This document shows positions 13,791-24,555 of a stretch of DNA of 64,000 nt, in pieces. How positions within the stretch are numbered: the stretch's first letter is position 1; each line of letters opens with the position of its first letter. The translations under genes were made by a program, and so were the position numbers. Source of the stretch: Diabrotica undecimpunctata (Eukaryota > Arthropoda > Insecta > Coleoptera > Chrysomelidae); contig NC_092806.1 of the NCBI RefSeq assembly GCF_040954645.1, positions 160,266,328-160,330,327 of the forward strand, given 5' to 3'. The notes beneath the pieces are model-generated. The model made no database searches, was not told where the DNA came from, and saw only the letters and a list, made by a program, of their open reading frames with translations.

Positions 13791-15829
13791 GGGGTAGAGC
13801 CCTGATTCTAATTGACATTTCGACTGAAAAACGTCGAAATTAATGTGGTGACATCGAAATGCGACTTTGCGGGCCTTGTTTGATTTCAGTTGAACTAACT
13901 AAAAGACGTCATTATTTTTCGATATATCCCAATTAATTTCAACTGCAAGAAAGTGATTTAAATTTCATTTATGTCAAAATTAATGTGACATACTGGCTGG
14001 ACTGGGAGAAACGAGGTTAGTAGTTGGTGATCATCAACATCTACAACTAATTTCTCTGTGGGTTGGTTAACATCCTCGCTGTCCAGAGGATCATTTTTTG
14101 AACTCTCTAACCCATATACTGCAGCCTCTACAATTATTATTATAATTTTCAGCTCAAGGTCACTTAAGACCACTTTTCAAAGTGGGCCTCCTCATGTTTG
14201 GGTCATGCTATTTTTGATTGCACTTGTCTTCTTTTTTACTTTATTTTTCAATTTAGTTCATACCTAACAACAAAAAATAAATATGTATATGAAATAATTA
14301 TTTTGTCTTGTGATGTTTCAAATTAAAATATTTGAACAGAAAAAGGACTACGGATTATAAAGTATCTAAACCATTTATGCTCAACTTAAAAGTATGTAAT
14401 TACTCTTCGCCATTTTTGGTTGCTTTTTTTGGGTCCATTTACACCATTTAGCTGTGTAGGTAAAATCTCCCACATCGTCTTTTTTTCTTTTTCTTTTCTT
14501 TTCTTTTTCAGAGGAATTTCCTTATGGCAAAATCAACATGGTCCTCCAAAACGCACCATAATTTCCTTTTGGTCCACAGACAATTTAGTTCCACCATTAC
14601 CGACAGCCTTTCCATCCATTTTCTTTCAATTCGAAATATAATAATTGAGAATGTCCACAATATGATACAAATATTGATTTAAAAAACCATATAAGTATAT
14701 ATATTTCGATTCTTGCAAAGGACAAACAGAAAGAAAGAAAGAAAAAGGTTTTTCTTTTGGTATATTAAAAGCATAGATCAAAAGTTCTTGAACAATATTT
14801 TTCCTAACGATGAAGAGTTTGAAAGAACCCCGACCACTAATGTCAACCACGGACAAATACATGAAACGTTGACGTATAAAACTTCAGAAGTCACTTTCCA
14901 CACATTCAGAAGAATTGTCCTAGTATACAGTACAATGGAATAAGTAATTGTGTTAGTAAATGATGATCAACACTAAATTTCCTGGAAATTTCAACCGTTA
15001 TAAATATAAGATAAAACAATGTATCACGTCTGACGTCGATGAATTAACCCTTGTATATATCACCATCATAATTACAATAAAAATTCTCATGCAGTGATTC
15101 ACGTATAAACAATAAATGCACATCACAATGAAACAATTGAATAATTGGTTAAAATGCACCTAGCAACAGATTTAAACAAGAAATTATCAATAAGTTCAAA
15201 GCACGAAGCGGATAATAAATATATTTCTAGGATTCTCCATGCATTCACGTCTCCTTTAGTTATATACATACAAAAAATACTGATTCGTCCATCTCTAGCA
15301 ACTAAGAAATTCAAGATGAGTACGTGGAATCGCCAGACAGAGGCTAAGGAACATCCCTACCTCAACAATAGTTTATGGGCCTTATACAGAGGCAACGCTG
15401 TTGCCAAGTTTACAATAATGAAGAAGTCTGGTAAGACCAGCAAGTAACGAGATGAGTATGAATTTCTCTTGCAAACTTCATAAAAGATTGGTCTACAATT
15501 GTTTTATAAGGATCTATTAATGAAGGAAATTAATTACGACTGTGAGGAGATATATGTGCCAGGTATCAGATGAGAGTTTTGTTTTCGGCGAAAAATAGCA
15601 AAAATAAACATATCTACACATTATATGTTTATGTTCCTGTTTCTGTTCAAAATTATTCTGTATCTATTCAAAAATTGTTTCAACTGTGGTAATTGGCTAG
15701 AGTAATCTACCACAGCCTATACAGACGAGTCCTATCTCGATAAAAACAAAGCACCAATGACATTAAAGCGACTAATTCGTGTGCAATTACAATCACAAAT
15801 CACCTACCTTAGTTATTAGTGGTCTGTGA
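13791..15829. other. Gene-free stretch
   Basis: Contains modest open frames (for example 13958-14173 minus and 15145-15447 plus) without recognisable domains or splice context. No repeat structure was identified. Confidence 0.4.
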
Positions 15830-16645
15830 TTACAATACTATTACTACTAAGGATTTCCACAGTTTTCACTGTCTTCCTTCACTCAACCGTTTTCTCCAAT
15901 TTTCCCTGTCATTCCAGTCTCCATCTCGCAGGGTTCTTTTCTCCATAGCCTCGTCGATTTCATCTCTGAATGACCTTCGGGGTCTTCCTCTCTTTCTTCT
16001 TCCAATCGGGCTCCATTCTGTGATTTTGTTTATCCAGCGTCCTCTGTCCGCTCTTCTGACGTGGCCGTACCAGGATAGTCTCTTCTCCTCTATATAGTCG
16101 ATTATGTCTGATTGCACTCCCATTCTCCGCTTAATCTCTGCGTTTTCAATTCTGTCTCTTTTTGTAAGTCTACAGCTTCTCCTCAGGAACTCCATTTCTA
16201 CTGCTCTTATTCTACCTCTATTTCTCTTGTTTATTGTCCAGTTTTCGGACCCATATGTCAGGATACTTCTTGTCAGGGTATTATATATTCTCTTTTTTGT
16301 CTTTATCGTAATGTTCTTATCCCACAACACTGAGTTTAGTTGTCTTATACAGTTTCTTGTTTGTCTCAGTCTGTTGTTTATATCTTCTTCTGTTGTTCCC
16401 TGGTTCGATGTTATGGTTCCTAAATACTTGAATTTATCCGTTCCATTTATTTGTCTTCCCTCGTCTATCTCTAGGTTTCTCATGTCCTTGTTTTCTGTTG
16501 TTAGGTATTCGGTTTTCTCTAAGTTTATTTCCATTCCGTTGTTTTTATATTCTTCTTCTAGTTTTCTAAGCATAAAGCTGAGATCTTCTTCATCTTGTGC
16601 GATGACTACTTGATAGTCGGCAAAACTTAAGGTAAACAAATATAG
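15830..16645 (-). pseudogene. 5'-truncated RTE-like retroelement with mutated RT active site
   Basis: The minus-strand frame (stop at 15866) begins in the RT active site and runs through LEEEYKNNGMEINLEKTEYL, FKYLGTITSNQG, LTYGSENWTI, RLSWYGHVRRADRGRW and a basic RRKRGRPRRSF motif. The active-site motif reads FADYQ where the family has FADDQ, so the catalytic aspartate pair is broken. Everything upstream is missing. It resembles the copy at 155-2234. The 3' end is near 15830 in a TACTATTACTACTA stretch; no clear target-site duplication was found. Confidence 0.8.
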
Positions 16646-16980
16646 TAAACGAAGTGACGAAAATTTTTCAGAAATACTAGTCATCTAGCACAATATAAGA
16701 TACTCATTACAGCCATGGCCATAGCCCGGGAGTAATTTAACAAATACACTGTGATAACTATTACAGTTGCCGTAAACCTGGGTGAAAATAGTAAAGGGTG
16801 GTGATTATAATAGTCACATAATTTCTTGATTCCAGTGCTACTTGTCGATCTCTGTTGTAGCTAATAAATTTTTTGGGTAGCTAATATACGTCGCACTCGT
16901 AGAGGACGACCAAAAAATTTTCGAGGACTGGTTCGACTTCATAATGCTACCGATTCTTCGAAAACAGGACGGTATCATGG
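16646..16980. other. Spacer, possibly decayed pogo-type 5' part
   Basis: No readable protein, although it adjoins a pogo-type transposase relic and may contain its lost upstream half. Confidence 0.3.
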
Positions 16981-17990
16981 TCTAAATTGGGGATAACCTT
17001 AGTTCTACGTAAGTGGCCATGTGTTGTCGTTGAATCAAGCTCACAATGTCAAATTCATAGCTCTTCCACCGCACTCGACTCATTTACTCCAACCACTAGA
17101 TGTAGGGTTTTCAGGCCTCCCAAAGGAACCTGGAGAACCGTTTTGGACGAATAGAAATGAACCCTGAAGGGTTGAAATTACGATCAGTGTCCAAATGACT
17201 TTTCTCCAGGTTAGTTAAAAAGTTGTTTGCAGCTCTGGAACCAACCCGTGTTGACTCAATGCAAGGAAGTTTCAAGGCCTGTGGGATTCACCCATTGAAT
17301 AAAAATGAAGTTTTGCGAAGGTTAGTTGCGCCTACATTTGAAACCGCCGATCGTGGAATGCACATTCAGAATGTTTCAACTGCATTCTTGGATGCACTTA
17401 ATTCTCGACGGTAGGAGATCACTGGTTCCAACAGACCTTCCAGGCAAGGACAGAAAGTTGATGTTGAGGCAAGAAGAGATATTACATTCTACAGCACTTC
17501 TAGATCTACAACCAAAAAGAAAATTCTGGATGTATCAACAAAACGAAAAATCAAACAGTGGAGGAGGAAAGAACCCAATGATGAAGTCAGTTCAGAAGGT
17601 AATGTCCAGATAGTTTGGATGAGATTCCATATGCCGAAAGTGAGAATAGTTTCACTTGGTGTCCTGAGATTATGGGCGAGGAGAGTGAAGAAGAAATTCG
17701 TTCGAGGAGGGAGGGCACGTTCACGAAATATTGCACCAATGCCAGCAGCGACTACTGATGCTACAGGACCGACTGCAACCTTAAGCACTGTGACTGCAAT
17801 TGATATGCCCATTCAATGAGGAAAAATAAGAAATTCTCCTTCAAACAATGAATGCACTCCGACCAATCAACCTACTCTACCAAAAAAGGTGATTTTGTCG
17901 TCGGGTAGGCAAAATGGTGTCCAATTTTGATGAGACGGGAGAGGCTTCAGTGAAAGCTATGAAGAAGAGAGGGAAGCATTGAAACACGAT
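16981..17990 (+). pseudogene. Decayed pogo/Tigger-like (DDE_1) transposase
   Basis: Plus-strand pieces follow the order of the DDE_1 transposase catalytic half. IGDNLSSYVSGHVLSLNQAH near 16987 carries the second catalytic aspartate. VKFIALPPHSTHLLQPLDV comes near 17050. A decayed stretch follows, then SMQGSFKACGIHPLNKNEVL near 17255-17320, which corresponds to the conserved GFRATGIxPLN region. Frameshifts and stops separate the pieces, and 17400-17990 is a further degraded C-terminal tail. It is not obviously the same subfamily as the element at 52543-56186. Confidence 0.7.
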
Positions 17991-19453
17991 AAGACTCTCT
18001 AGTTTAGGTACATTTAAACAATTTTTAATAAATAATAAAAAAGTTATTAACAATATTCAAAAACAGCAACTTAGTTGTTCATTTTGCAATAGCTTTTTTG
18101 TTTATTAACCAATTTCAATTTAGCACATCTCATTTTGTGTATCTTTTTTTTGACTTGACTTGATTGGTCTATCAGTAGACCGAGATATAACAGCAATCAC
18201 TACCTACTTACAGCAAATACATATGAGACACATTAATATATTTCAAAAGATGAAATTGACTGTGTATTAATACCAAAGTGGCAACACGGATATTCAAGCA
18301 TAAAAATATTTGAAATACCTTAGAGATTGCTAAATGTGTACATTAATTACATATTAACTGATCTACAAATGTTCTCTACGGCATATTTAACTCACATATA
18401 TCGTTATTCCTACCGTTGTCAAGAAAAAACCTAACTACCGTAATCTACGTAAAAACATGTCAATCATTGCATTGCGAATATATCAATTCAGTTGACATTA
18501 CACCATGTAATTCCTTTATAATTACAATGGTGAAAGGAATGAAATAAAACGACCAGAAAAGAAGTGAACGTTTCAGAAATATTCGTTAGCTTGGCATCGT
18601 TGTACCGTTGTGTGAAGAGCTGCGGTTTTGTAATTCTCTGTGAGTGTGGACTAGCTATAGCTTTATAGACGAAGGACATTTTTTGTTGTTTATGAATGTA
18701 GTCCCTACTTTACATTGGGGTAGGTTCGATCTATTGTGTGTTAATAAAGGAAATACTCGAAAATGTTTGGAATCCATGAAATAAATAAACATTGAATATA
18801 AGCCATTGTTAGGTGTTATCGGTAATGTTATCAAGAAGTTTAACCAGATAAAAAGTTTTTATCGGAATTGTTTTGTCATAATGATAAGTGTAGCTTCATA
18901 GTTTCACGTATTTTATTGTGAATTTTCACACCTTAGCGAGGTGTGCAAAAAATTTTAACCTTTCTTAACCTTTTTTGTGTGTTTCGCAGCAATCGTGAAA
19001 ATTGAAAATGTAACGAGACTATATTGATTGTTATTTGATTCTATTTCGTACAGAAAATATCCTGAAGATGTTTTGAGCATGTCTCCCGTCTTCATAAACA
19101 TTCAAGTATAAAGAACTACGAAATTATGGAAATATTGGCTAAAGTGGAAATCCAAGCAATTCTGTTTCGCTTCGATCCATAGAAGTCAGGATTATTTCAT
19201 AGAGGACCCAAGTTTAGCAATAATTACAATATCATATTTATTTTGTACCATATAAGTACATTACTTTTCTTATTTCGTTAATAATACATGTTTTTGTTTT
19301 AAATTTGTATTGATTTTCACATATTTTTGCACGGCGTCCATTGCACATTCCTAAACTCAAGTCTATAATGATTCCCCTTTGCCTTTTGCGTTCTAACCCA
19401 CCTCAGAGAAGTCTCAAATCTCTATTTAATCTGATTTGTCTTTTATGTTTTGT
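17991..19453. other. Gene-free AT-rich stretch
   Basis: No coding region, RNA or repeat structure recognised. Confidence 0.4.
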
Positions 19454-19463
19454 GAGTAAAACT

Positions 19464-21539
19464 AACATTAAACTCAGGAAACCGGAGAAAAAAGTTAAAA
19501 CCACCAAAATTAACATCAAAAACCTAAAAGACGACAACTGCCAACAGCAACTAAACGCAGAGATAAATAAATTAACTGAAGGAAGCGTTGAATGGGCAGA
19601 TATGAAAAAAGCCATACTAAAAGCGGGAAAGGAGGTCCTAGGCGAAGAAGAGAAAACCACTAAAAAAGACTGGATGACACCGGAAATAGTTGAGCTAATA
19701 ACTGAAAAAAGAAAATATAAAAATAAAGATGAAAATAAATATAAAACCATCAAGAATAAAATCAAATATGAAATCAGAAAGGCTAAGGAGGAATGGATGA
19801 ACAAAGAATGCCAGGAATTGGAAGAACTCAGCAACAAACATGACACCTCAAACTTACATAAAAAAATGAAAGAACTTACAGGCAACACCAGACAAAGAAG
19901 AACACTCATAACAAGAGATAATAATGGAGAAATACTTACTGAAGAGAGCAAAATAAAGGAAGTATGGGAACAATATATAATTCATCTGTACCATGACGAG
20001 AGAGAAAATGAACAAGATATAGGTGAAGAAAAACAATACCTACAAATTTTACCCTCAGAAGTAAAGAATGCCCTACAGAATGCAAAACAAGGAAAAGCAC
20101 CGGGTCCTGATCAAATTCCAGTTGAATTGTTAAAAGCCTTAGATGACGGTAATATAAAGAGACTCACCCGCATTCTCAACCACATATATGTAGAGGGCAA
20201 CATCACGGAAGAATGGCTTAAATCGATATTTTTACCTCTACCAAAAAACAACAATCCCAAATCATGTAATGACTATAGATTGATAAGCCTAATGTGCCAC
20301 CCTTTAAAGATTCTCTTGAAAATTGTTCAAAACCGAACTTATAAGAAATGTGAGGAGCAGATAGATGAAACTCAGTTTGGCTTCAGAGGAGGCATGGGTA
20401 CAAGAGAGGCATTATTTGCGTTGACGGTACTCTTGCAGAAATGTCGGGAATATAACAAGAGTGCATATGTATGCTTCATAGACTTTAGGAAGGCCTTTGA
20501 CCGAGTGCAGCATATGAAGTTAATAGATGAATTAAAAAACATCAATTTAGACAAAAAAGACATTAAGTTTATTAAGGCTATATACTGGAACCAGAAAGCA
20601 GTAGTAAAGGTGAACGATATAGAAACAAATAATATACCGATTGCGAGAGGGGTTAGGCAAGGATGTGTCTTGTCTCCGACGCTTTTCAACGTGTACTCAC
20701 AGGTCATATTCAGAAAAGCCTTATGGGAAAGAAAAGAGGGAATAAGAATTGGTGGAGAAATCATAAACACCATGAGATTTGCAGATGACACGGTAATTAT
20801 GGCTGAGAGTATAGAAGAACTACAAACTTTACTAGATGCAATAAATAGTGAATGCATTCAAATGGGACTTGACATCAACACAGATAAGACTAAATTTATG
20901 ATAGTATCAAGGACTCCAATAAATAATGAACAACTAACTCTTGGTGGACAGCAAATAGAGAGAGTGACAAAATATAAATATCTGGGAGCTTACATCAACA
21001 CAAAATTAGATCCAGACCAAGAGATCCGGGTACGAATAGAAATGACAAGGGCAGCGTTCTTAAAATTCAAGCAATTGTTCTGTGACAAAAATCTGAATAC
21101 TGCGCTGAGACTGAGGTTTGTTGAATGTTACGTCTGGTCGCAACTATTGTACGGGGTAGAAACATGGACACTAAAAGCGCAAATAGTTAAGAAGATTGAA
21201 GCCTTTGAACTTTGGATATACCGGAGAATGTTGAGAATTCCATGGACTGAGAGGGTCACCAATGAGGAAGTGCTGAGAAGGATGGGTCGAGACAAAAAAT
21301 TGTTGAGAACGATAAAAGTACGCAAGACTGCATACCTTGGACACATACTGAGAAATAATAAATACAATCTTCTGCAGGTCATCATGGAGGGTAGAGTCGA
21401 TGGCAAAAAGGGAATAGGTAGAAAGAGGAAGTCATGGCTGCGAAATATTCGAGACTGGACAAACATGACTGTAGACGAATTATTCCACGTTGCAAAAGAC
21501 AGAGAAGCTTTTAAAAATGTGGTCGCCAACCTCCGTTAA
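19464..21539 (+). CDS. Reverse transcriptase (partial ORF2) of the (AAG)n-tailed element
   Basis: About 690 element-derived residues are open without stop or shift. The frame extends 123 bases further upstream into host DNA, so there is no genuine start. Counting from 19341, landmarks are GKAPGPDQIPVELLKAL near 251, FGFRGGMGTREALFALTVL near 346, FIDFRKAFDRV at 379-389, ARGVRQGCVLSPTLFNVYS near 435 and the catalytic FADD at 480-483. The C-terminus has YKYLGAYINT, LLYGVETWTL, AYLGHIL and GRKRKSWLRNIRDW. RT residues look intact. The apurinic endonuclease is missing by truncation. Confidence 0.88.
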   Translation, partial: NIKLRKPEKKVKTTKINIKNLKDDNCQQQLNAEINKLTEGSVEWADMKKAILKAGKEVLGEEEKTTKKDWMTPEIVELITEKRKYKNKDENKYKTIKNKIKYEIRKAKEEWMNKECQELEELSNKHDTSNLHKKMKELTGNTRQRRTLITRDNNGEILTEESKIKEVWEQYIIHLYHDERENEQDIGEEKQYLQILPSEVKNALQNAKQGKAPGPDQIPVELLKALDDGNIKRLTRILNHIYVEGNITEEWLKSIFLPLPKNNNPKSCNDYRLISLMCHPLKILLKIVQNRTYKKCEEQIDETQFGFRGGMGTREALFALTVLLQKCREYNKSAYVCFIDFRKAFDRVQHMKLIDELKNINLDKKDIKFIKAIYWNQKAVVKVNDIETNNIPIARGVRQGCVLSPTLFNVYSQVIFRKALWERKEGIRIGGEIINTMRFADDTVIMAESIEELQTLLDAINSECIQMGLDINTDKTKFMIVSRTPINNEQLTLGGQQIERVTKYKYLGAYINTKLDPDQEIRVRIEMTRAAFLKFKQLFCDKNLNTALRLRFVECYVWSQLLYGVETWTLKAQIVKKIEAFELWIYRRMLRIPWTERVTNEEVLRRMGRDKKLLRTIKVRKTAYLGHILRNNKYNLLQVIMEGRVDGKKGIGRKRKSWLRNIRDWTNMTVDELFHVAKDREAFKNVVANLR

Positions 21540-21559
21540 TGGGGACGGCATAAGAAGAA
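19464..21559 (+). mobile_element. 5'-truncated RTE-like non-LTR retrotransposon, (AAG)n tail family
   Basis: A perfect 10-bp TSD, GAGTAAAACT, lies at 19454-19463 and 21560-21569. The element starts in the linker between endonuclease and RT and ends just after the ORF stop in GGGGACGGCATAAGAAGAAG. The same 3' end architecture appears at 56995-57229 and, antisense, at 5383-5447. Perfect duplication plus a fully open RT indicate a young copy. Confidence 0.88.
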
Positions 21560-21569
21560 GAGTAAAACT

Positions 21570-21794
21570 GGGAAGACAATGCAGAAGTCAGAATGGCGAC
21601 CTATTAACAACAAGAAAGATGTATTGAATAGATGGATGGAATACTTTAAGCAGGCACTTAATAAAGAAGAAGAAGAAGAAAACCTGGAAGACGAAAGAGC
21701 TGAGGTACGGGGAATAGAAGAGAGAGAAGAGGAACCACCAACGATTCTTGAAGTTAAAGATGTAGTTAAAAAACTAGCCAGAAACAAACAATAG
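21570..21794 (+). pseudogene. Fragment of an older RTE-like element (target of the insertion)
   Basis: Immediately after the right target-site duplication an open frame reads WRPINNKKDVLNRWMEYFKQ, then a glutamate-rich segment and EVKDVVKKLARNK. This is the typical region just upstream of the RT in RTE-like elements. The young element therefore landed in or beside an older relative. Confidence 0.55.
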
Positions 21795-21799
21795 ATAAT

Positions 21800-22944
21800 C
21801 TCCCAGCTGAACTATATAAAGAAGGTGACCATGATACCATAATGGAATCTGTATAAGATGTTTACGTAAAATCGGTGATATTTTCACAGAAATACTTTCA
21901 CAGAAAATTCAATAAAACATACCATGTAATTATATATCATTTAAGGTGATTTAAATGCTACAATTGCAAACATATCTATTCCACAAGTAGTGGTAAAATC
22001 AACGGACAGTACTTAATTGGAAAATAGTCTAATAAATCGGAAAGTCCACGCAAAAACGGATTTATGTCAACTCTGTGTCTTTCGTGTTTCTCATGGAATT
22101 ACCTTGTGGACCACTTAGAAAGTCACAGAGAAGCTTTTTCCACCAGTCAGGACCTACCGCCAATTACGCACTTGCAATGACCAAAAATTTCACAGATTTG
22201 GCTTCTAGTGATGATCACTGTATCTAAACTTAAAAAATGCCATTGATAAGAAATTTTCGTATTATTCCAAACTAATCAAAGACATATATTATAATCTTGG
22301 AAATTGAATTGATCAAGTAGGCGAAAAACATATTGGATTTTCTATGTTAAGCTACGAAATCATCGAAGAATTTCTCCCCTTCACAGCAAGCCATTTAAAA
22401 ATTCTTACGTGCAATCAAATTTATTGATAATCCTCTCACAATTGCCCCCGTATATAGACGAAACACACACTCTCCAAACATCATTCCATCCCATTAGCAA
22501 GGGTTTTCCTAGAGGAAGCGATGACTCACCCAAGAAAAGATTTTATTGATCTAGATATAACGTTCTCCCTGTTCTCTCCGGCAACCTGTTGTATTATTTT
22601 TCCGAGTAAAGCAATACTAATGTACTTCTATTGACTAATATTGTTTTATCATTTAAAACGCTACCTAGTTTCACTTATAGTTCGTTTACTTGTTGACCCA
22701 CAATTGGGTTATATAAATAAGATATTACTTATTACATGATGGTAAAAAATACGCTTGCCGAAGGAAATGTGATATGCGTATGAATAATTTATGTAAATGT
22801 GGAAACGTTATATGAAAATTTAAACAACTTTATATTTTTTTATTAAGTAAACTCTATAAAAATGAATCGGTACAATAAACGACGATTTGCACTGACGAGA
22901 TATCATGAATTTTTCTCTATCAAAAAAAAAAATCAACGGATATG
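21800..22944. other. Gene-free stretch
   Basis: No coding region or structured repeat recognised. Confidence 0.4.
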
Positions 22945-23037
22945 TCACCTTTATCTCTCTCTCCAGCCTTGTCTTCACAAGAATTTCAAAGACCTTGCCT
23001 AAGGTATTTAACAGTCATATAGGTCCTAGGTAGACTT
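22945..23037 (-). pseudogene. Tiny R1/Jockey-type RT fragment
   Basis: On the minus strand the segment reads LGPI, a stop, then LLNTLGKVFEILVKTRLERE, matching the RPIxLLxxLGKxxEKxxxxRL motif of R1- and Jockey-type reverse transcriptases. Only about 30 codons remain, abutting the plus-strand element that starts at about 23040. Confidence 0.5.
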
Positions 23038-23039
23038 CA

Positions 23040-24042
23040 GGATTGACTGTATTGGAAGAAATAAATTATTTATTGAAATGAAAAATCAAGACATACCAGC
23101 AAAATTAACCAGATTAACAAAAATGACCATGGATGGAGCTCGAGCTAAAGTAACAACAGAAGAAGGTAGCACAAAATCAATTGCAATAGAAACAGGAGTG
23201 CGGCAAGGCGATTCCCTGTCAACCACATTATTCAACATAGCAGTAGAAGGAACAGTCAAGGCCAGCAAAATTAAAAGAACTATAGCCCACTCCTCAACAC
23301 AAATAGTTGCATGCAGATGATTTAGTTATTATGGGAAAAAACAAGGAAATATTAAAAGAAGTAGTAACAATCCTGGCAAAAGAGGTCTAGAAATTAACGA
23401 AGGACAAACAAAATATCTACGCTGCTCTAGAAGAGAAGATAACAGGACGAGAGAAATCAAAATAGAAAACTACACTTTTGAAAGAGTCCAACAATTTAAA
23501 TATTCGGGAGTAATAGTAAATGCCCAAAACAAGAGAAGTGAAGAAGTAACGGAACGAATACTAGCAGGTAACAAAACATACTGGAGATATCATAGGCTCA
23601 TGAATGACAAGAACTTATCCAGAAATACAAAACTGAAAATATACAGAGTTGCAATCAGACCAGTAGTTACGTAAGCAGCTGAGACAATGTGCCTCACGGA
23701 AAAAGGTGAAGAAAAATTGAGAATTTTCGAAAGGAAAATCCTCAGATGGATTATGGGTCCGATAAGAATGGACAACGGAGAAATGAGAAGAAGAATGAAC
23801 CATGAACTAAGAGACATAATGAAGGGAGAAGATATAGTTAGATTTATTAAAGCACAGAGGCTGAGATGGCTGGGACACATAGAGAGAAGGAAAAACGACA
23901 TACTGATTAAGAAGATCACCAGATGGAAACCAGCAACTGAAAGACCAAAGGGAAGACCCAGAGAGAGATGGGAGGATCAGGTCATCAGAGATATCAAAAA
24001 TTCTGGAAGTGAGAAACTGGAGGGAACTATGCGAAATTAGTG
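23040..24042 (+). pseudogene. 5'-truncated RTE-like reverse transcriptase, frameshifted
   Basis: Begins after the KAFD motif with DCIGRNKLFIEMKNQDIPAK, followed by IETGVRQGDSLSTTLFNIAV near 23190. A frame break falls in the active-site region near 23320, so FADD is not readable. Then come IKIENYTFERVQQFKYSGVI near 23460, MCLTEKGEEKLRIFERKIL near 23687, RLRWLGHIERRKNDILI near 23850 and the basic RPKGRPRERWEDQ C-terminus. Frame breaks and an internal TAA near 23672 make it inactive. Its stop is at about 24038. Confidence 0.75.
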
Positions 24043-24062
24043 GAAGAAAATTGTAACGAAAG

Positions 24063-24505
24063 TCAAGTCATACAACAAACTTTGACAACATACAAGTGGA
24101 ATGCGGGGTGATCCACCGCAATAAGCGAATCAGAGAGCTCTAAGTAAGAGCGGCAAACATTCCACCCGGAATGAAAAGCCCTGATGATGTCGTAGGTATA
24201 ATTCCTTTCCCGGTTGCGGAAAGTATAAGTTTTGCCGTTTTCAGATCTTCTGGGAACTTTTGCCTTCTTAGCAGGTTGTTTATAATATCCAGTGCTCATT
24301 GCATTTTCTGATGATGATTCCATCTTTTTACCTTGTTTAGGCTTCTGCCTCTTTAAGGAAGGGGTGCTCTTTCTTTTTTCTGTGGAGCGAGGGACTGTGG
24401 TAAGCGTAAGGGTGAATGCGTGTGAAGTTATAGAGGTGGAGTGCTAAAAAGCTGGGGTTCAGAAGGTGGCGTATTGTGATAAGGAGCGTTCAAGATGTTA
24501 CCAGC
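24063..24505 (-). pseudogene. Basic, proline-rich ORF, possibly gag-like ORF1 of a Jockey element
   Basis: Downstream (minus strand) of the Jockey ORF2 stop a new frame begins MAGNILNAPYHNTPPSEPQL near 24505. It continues, after breaks, through PSLKRQKPKQGKK and PAKKAKVPRRSENGKTYTF to about 24063. The proline-rich then lysine-rich composition is like ORF1 N-termini of Jockey-type elements, but no zinc knuckle is present and no domain can be named. It may be the 5' start of a second, head-to-tail element. Confidence 0.35.
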
Positions 24506-24555
24506 CATACTAGGAACGGCTCTTACTTAGCGTTTTTGGCTTGCAGTTGTTAGCT

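Noticed and set aside
15145..15447. 100-codon plus-strand open frame
   Set aside because: No recognisable domain, splice context or repeat relation; length is within chance for this composition.
16104..16613. 169-codon plus-strand open frame
   Set aside because: It lies exactly antisense to the reverse transcriptase relic, is hydrophobic low-complexity and has no domain; it is a shadow of the RT.
19403..19951. 182-codon minus-strand open frame
   Set aside because: Antisense shadow of the (AAG)n-tailed element's RT; serine/leucine-rich with no recognised motif.
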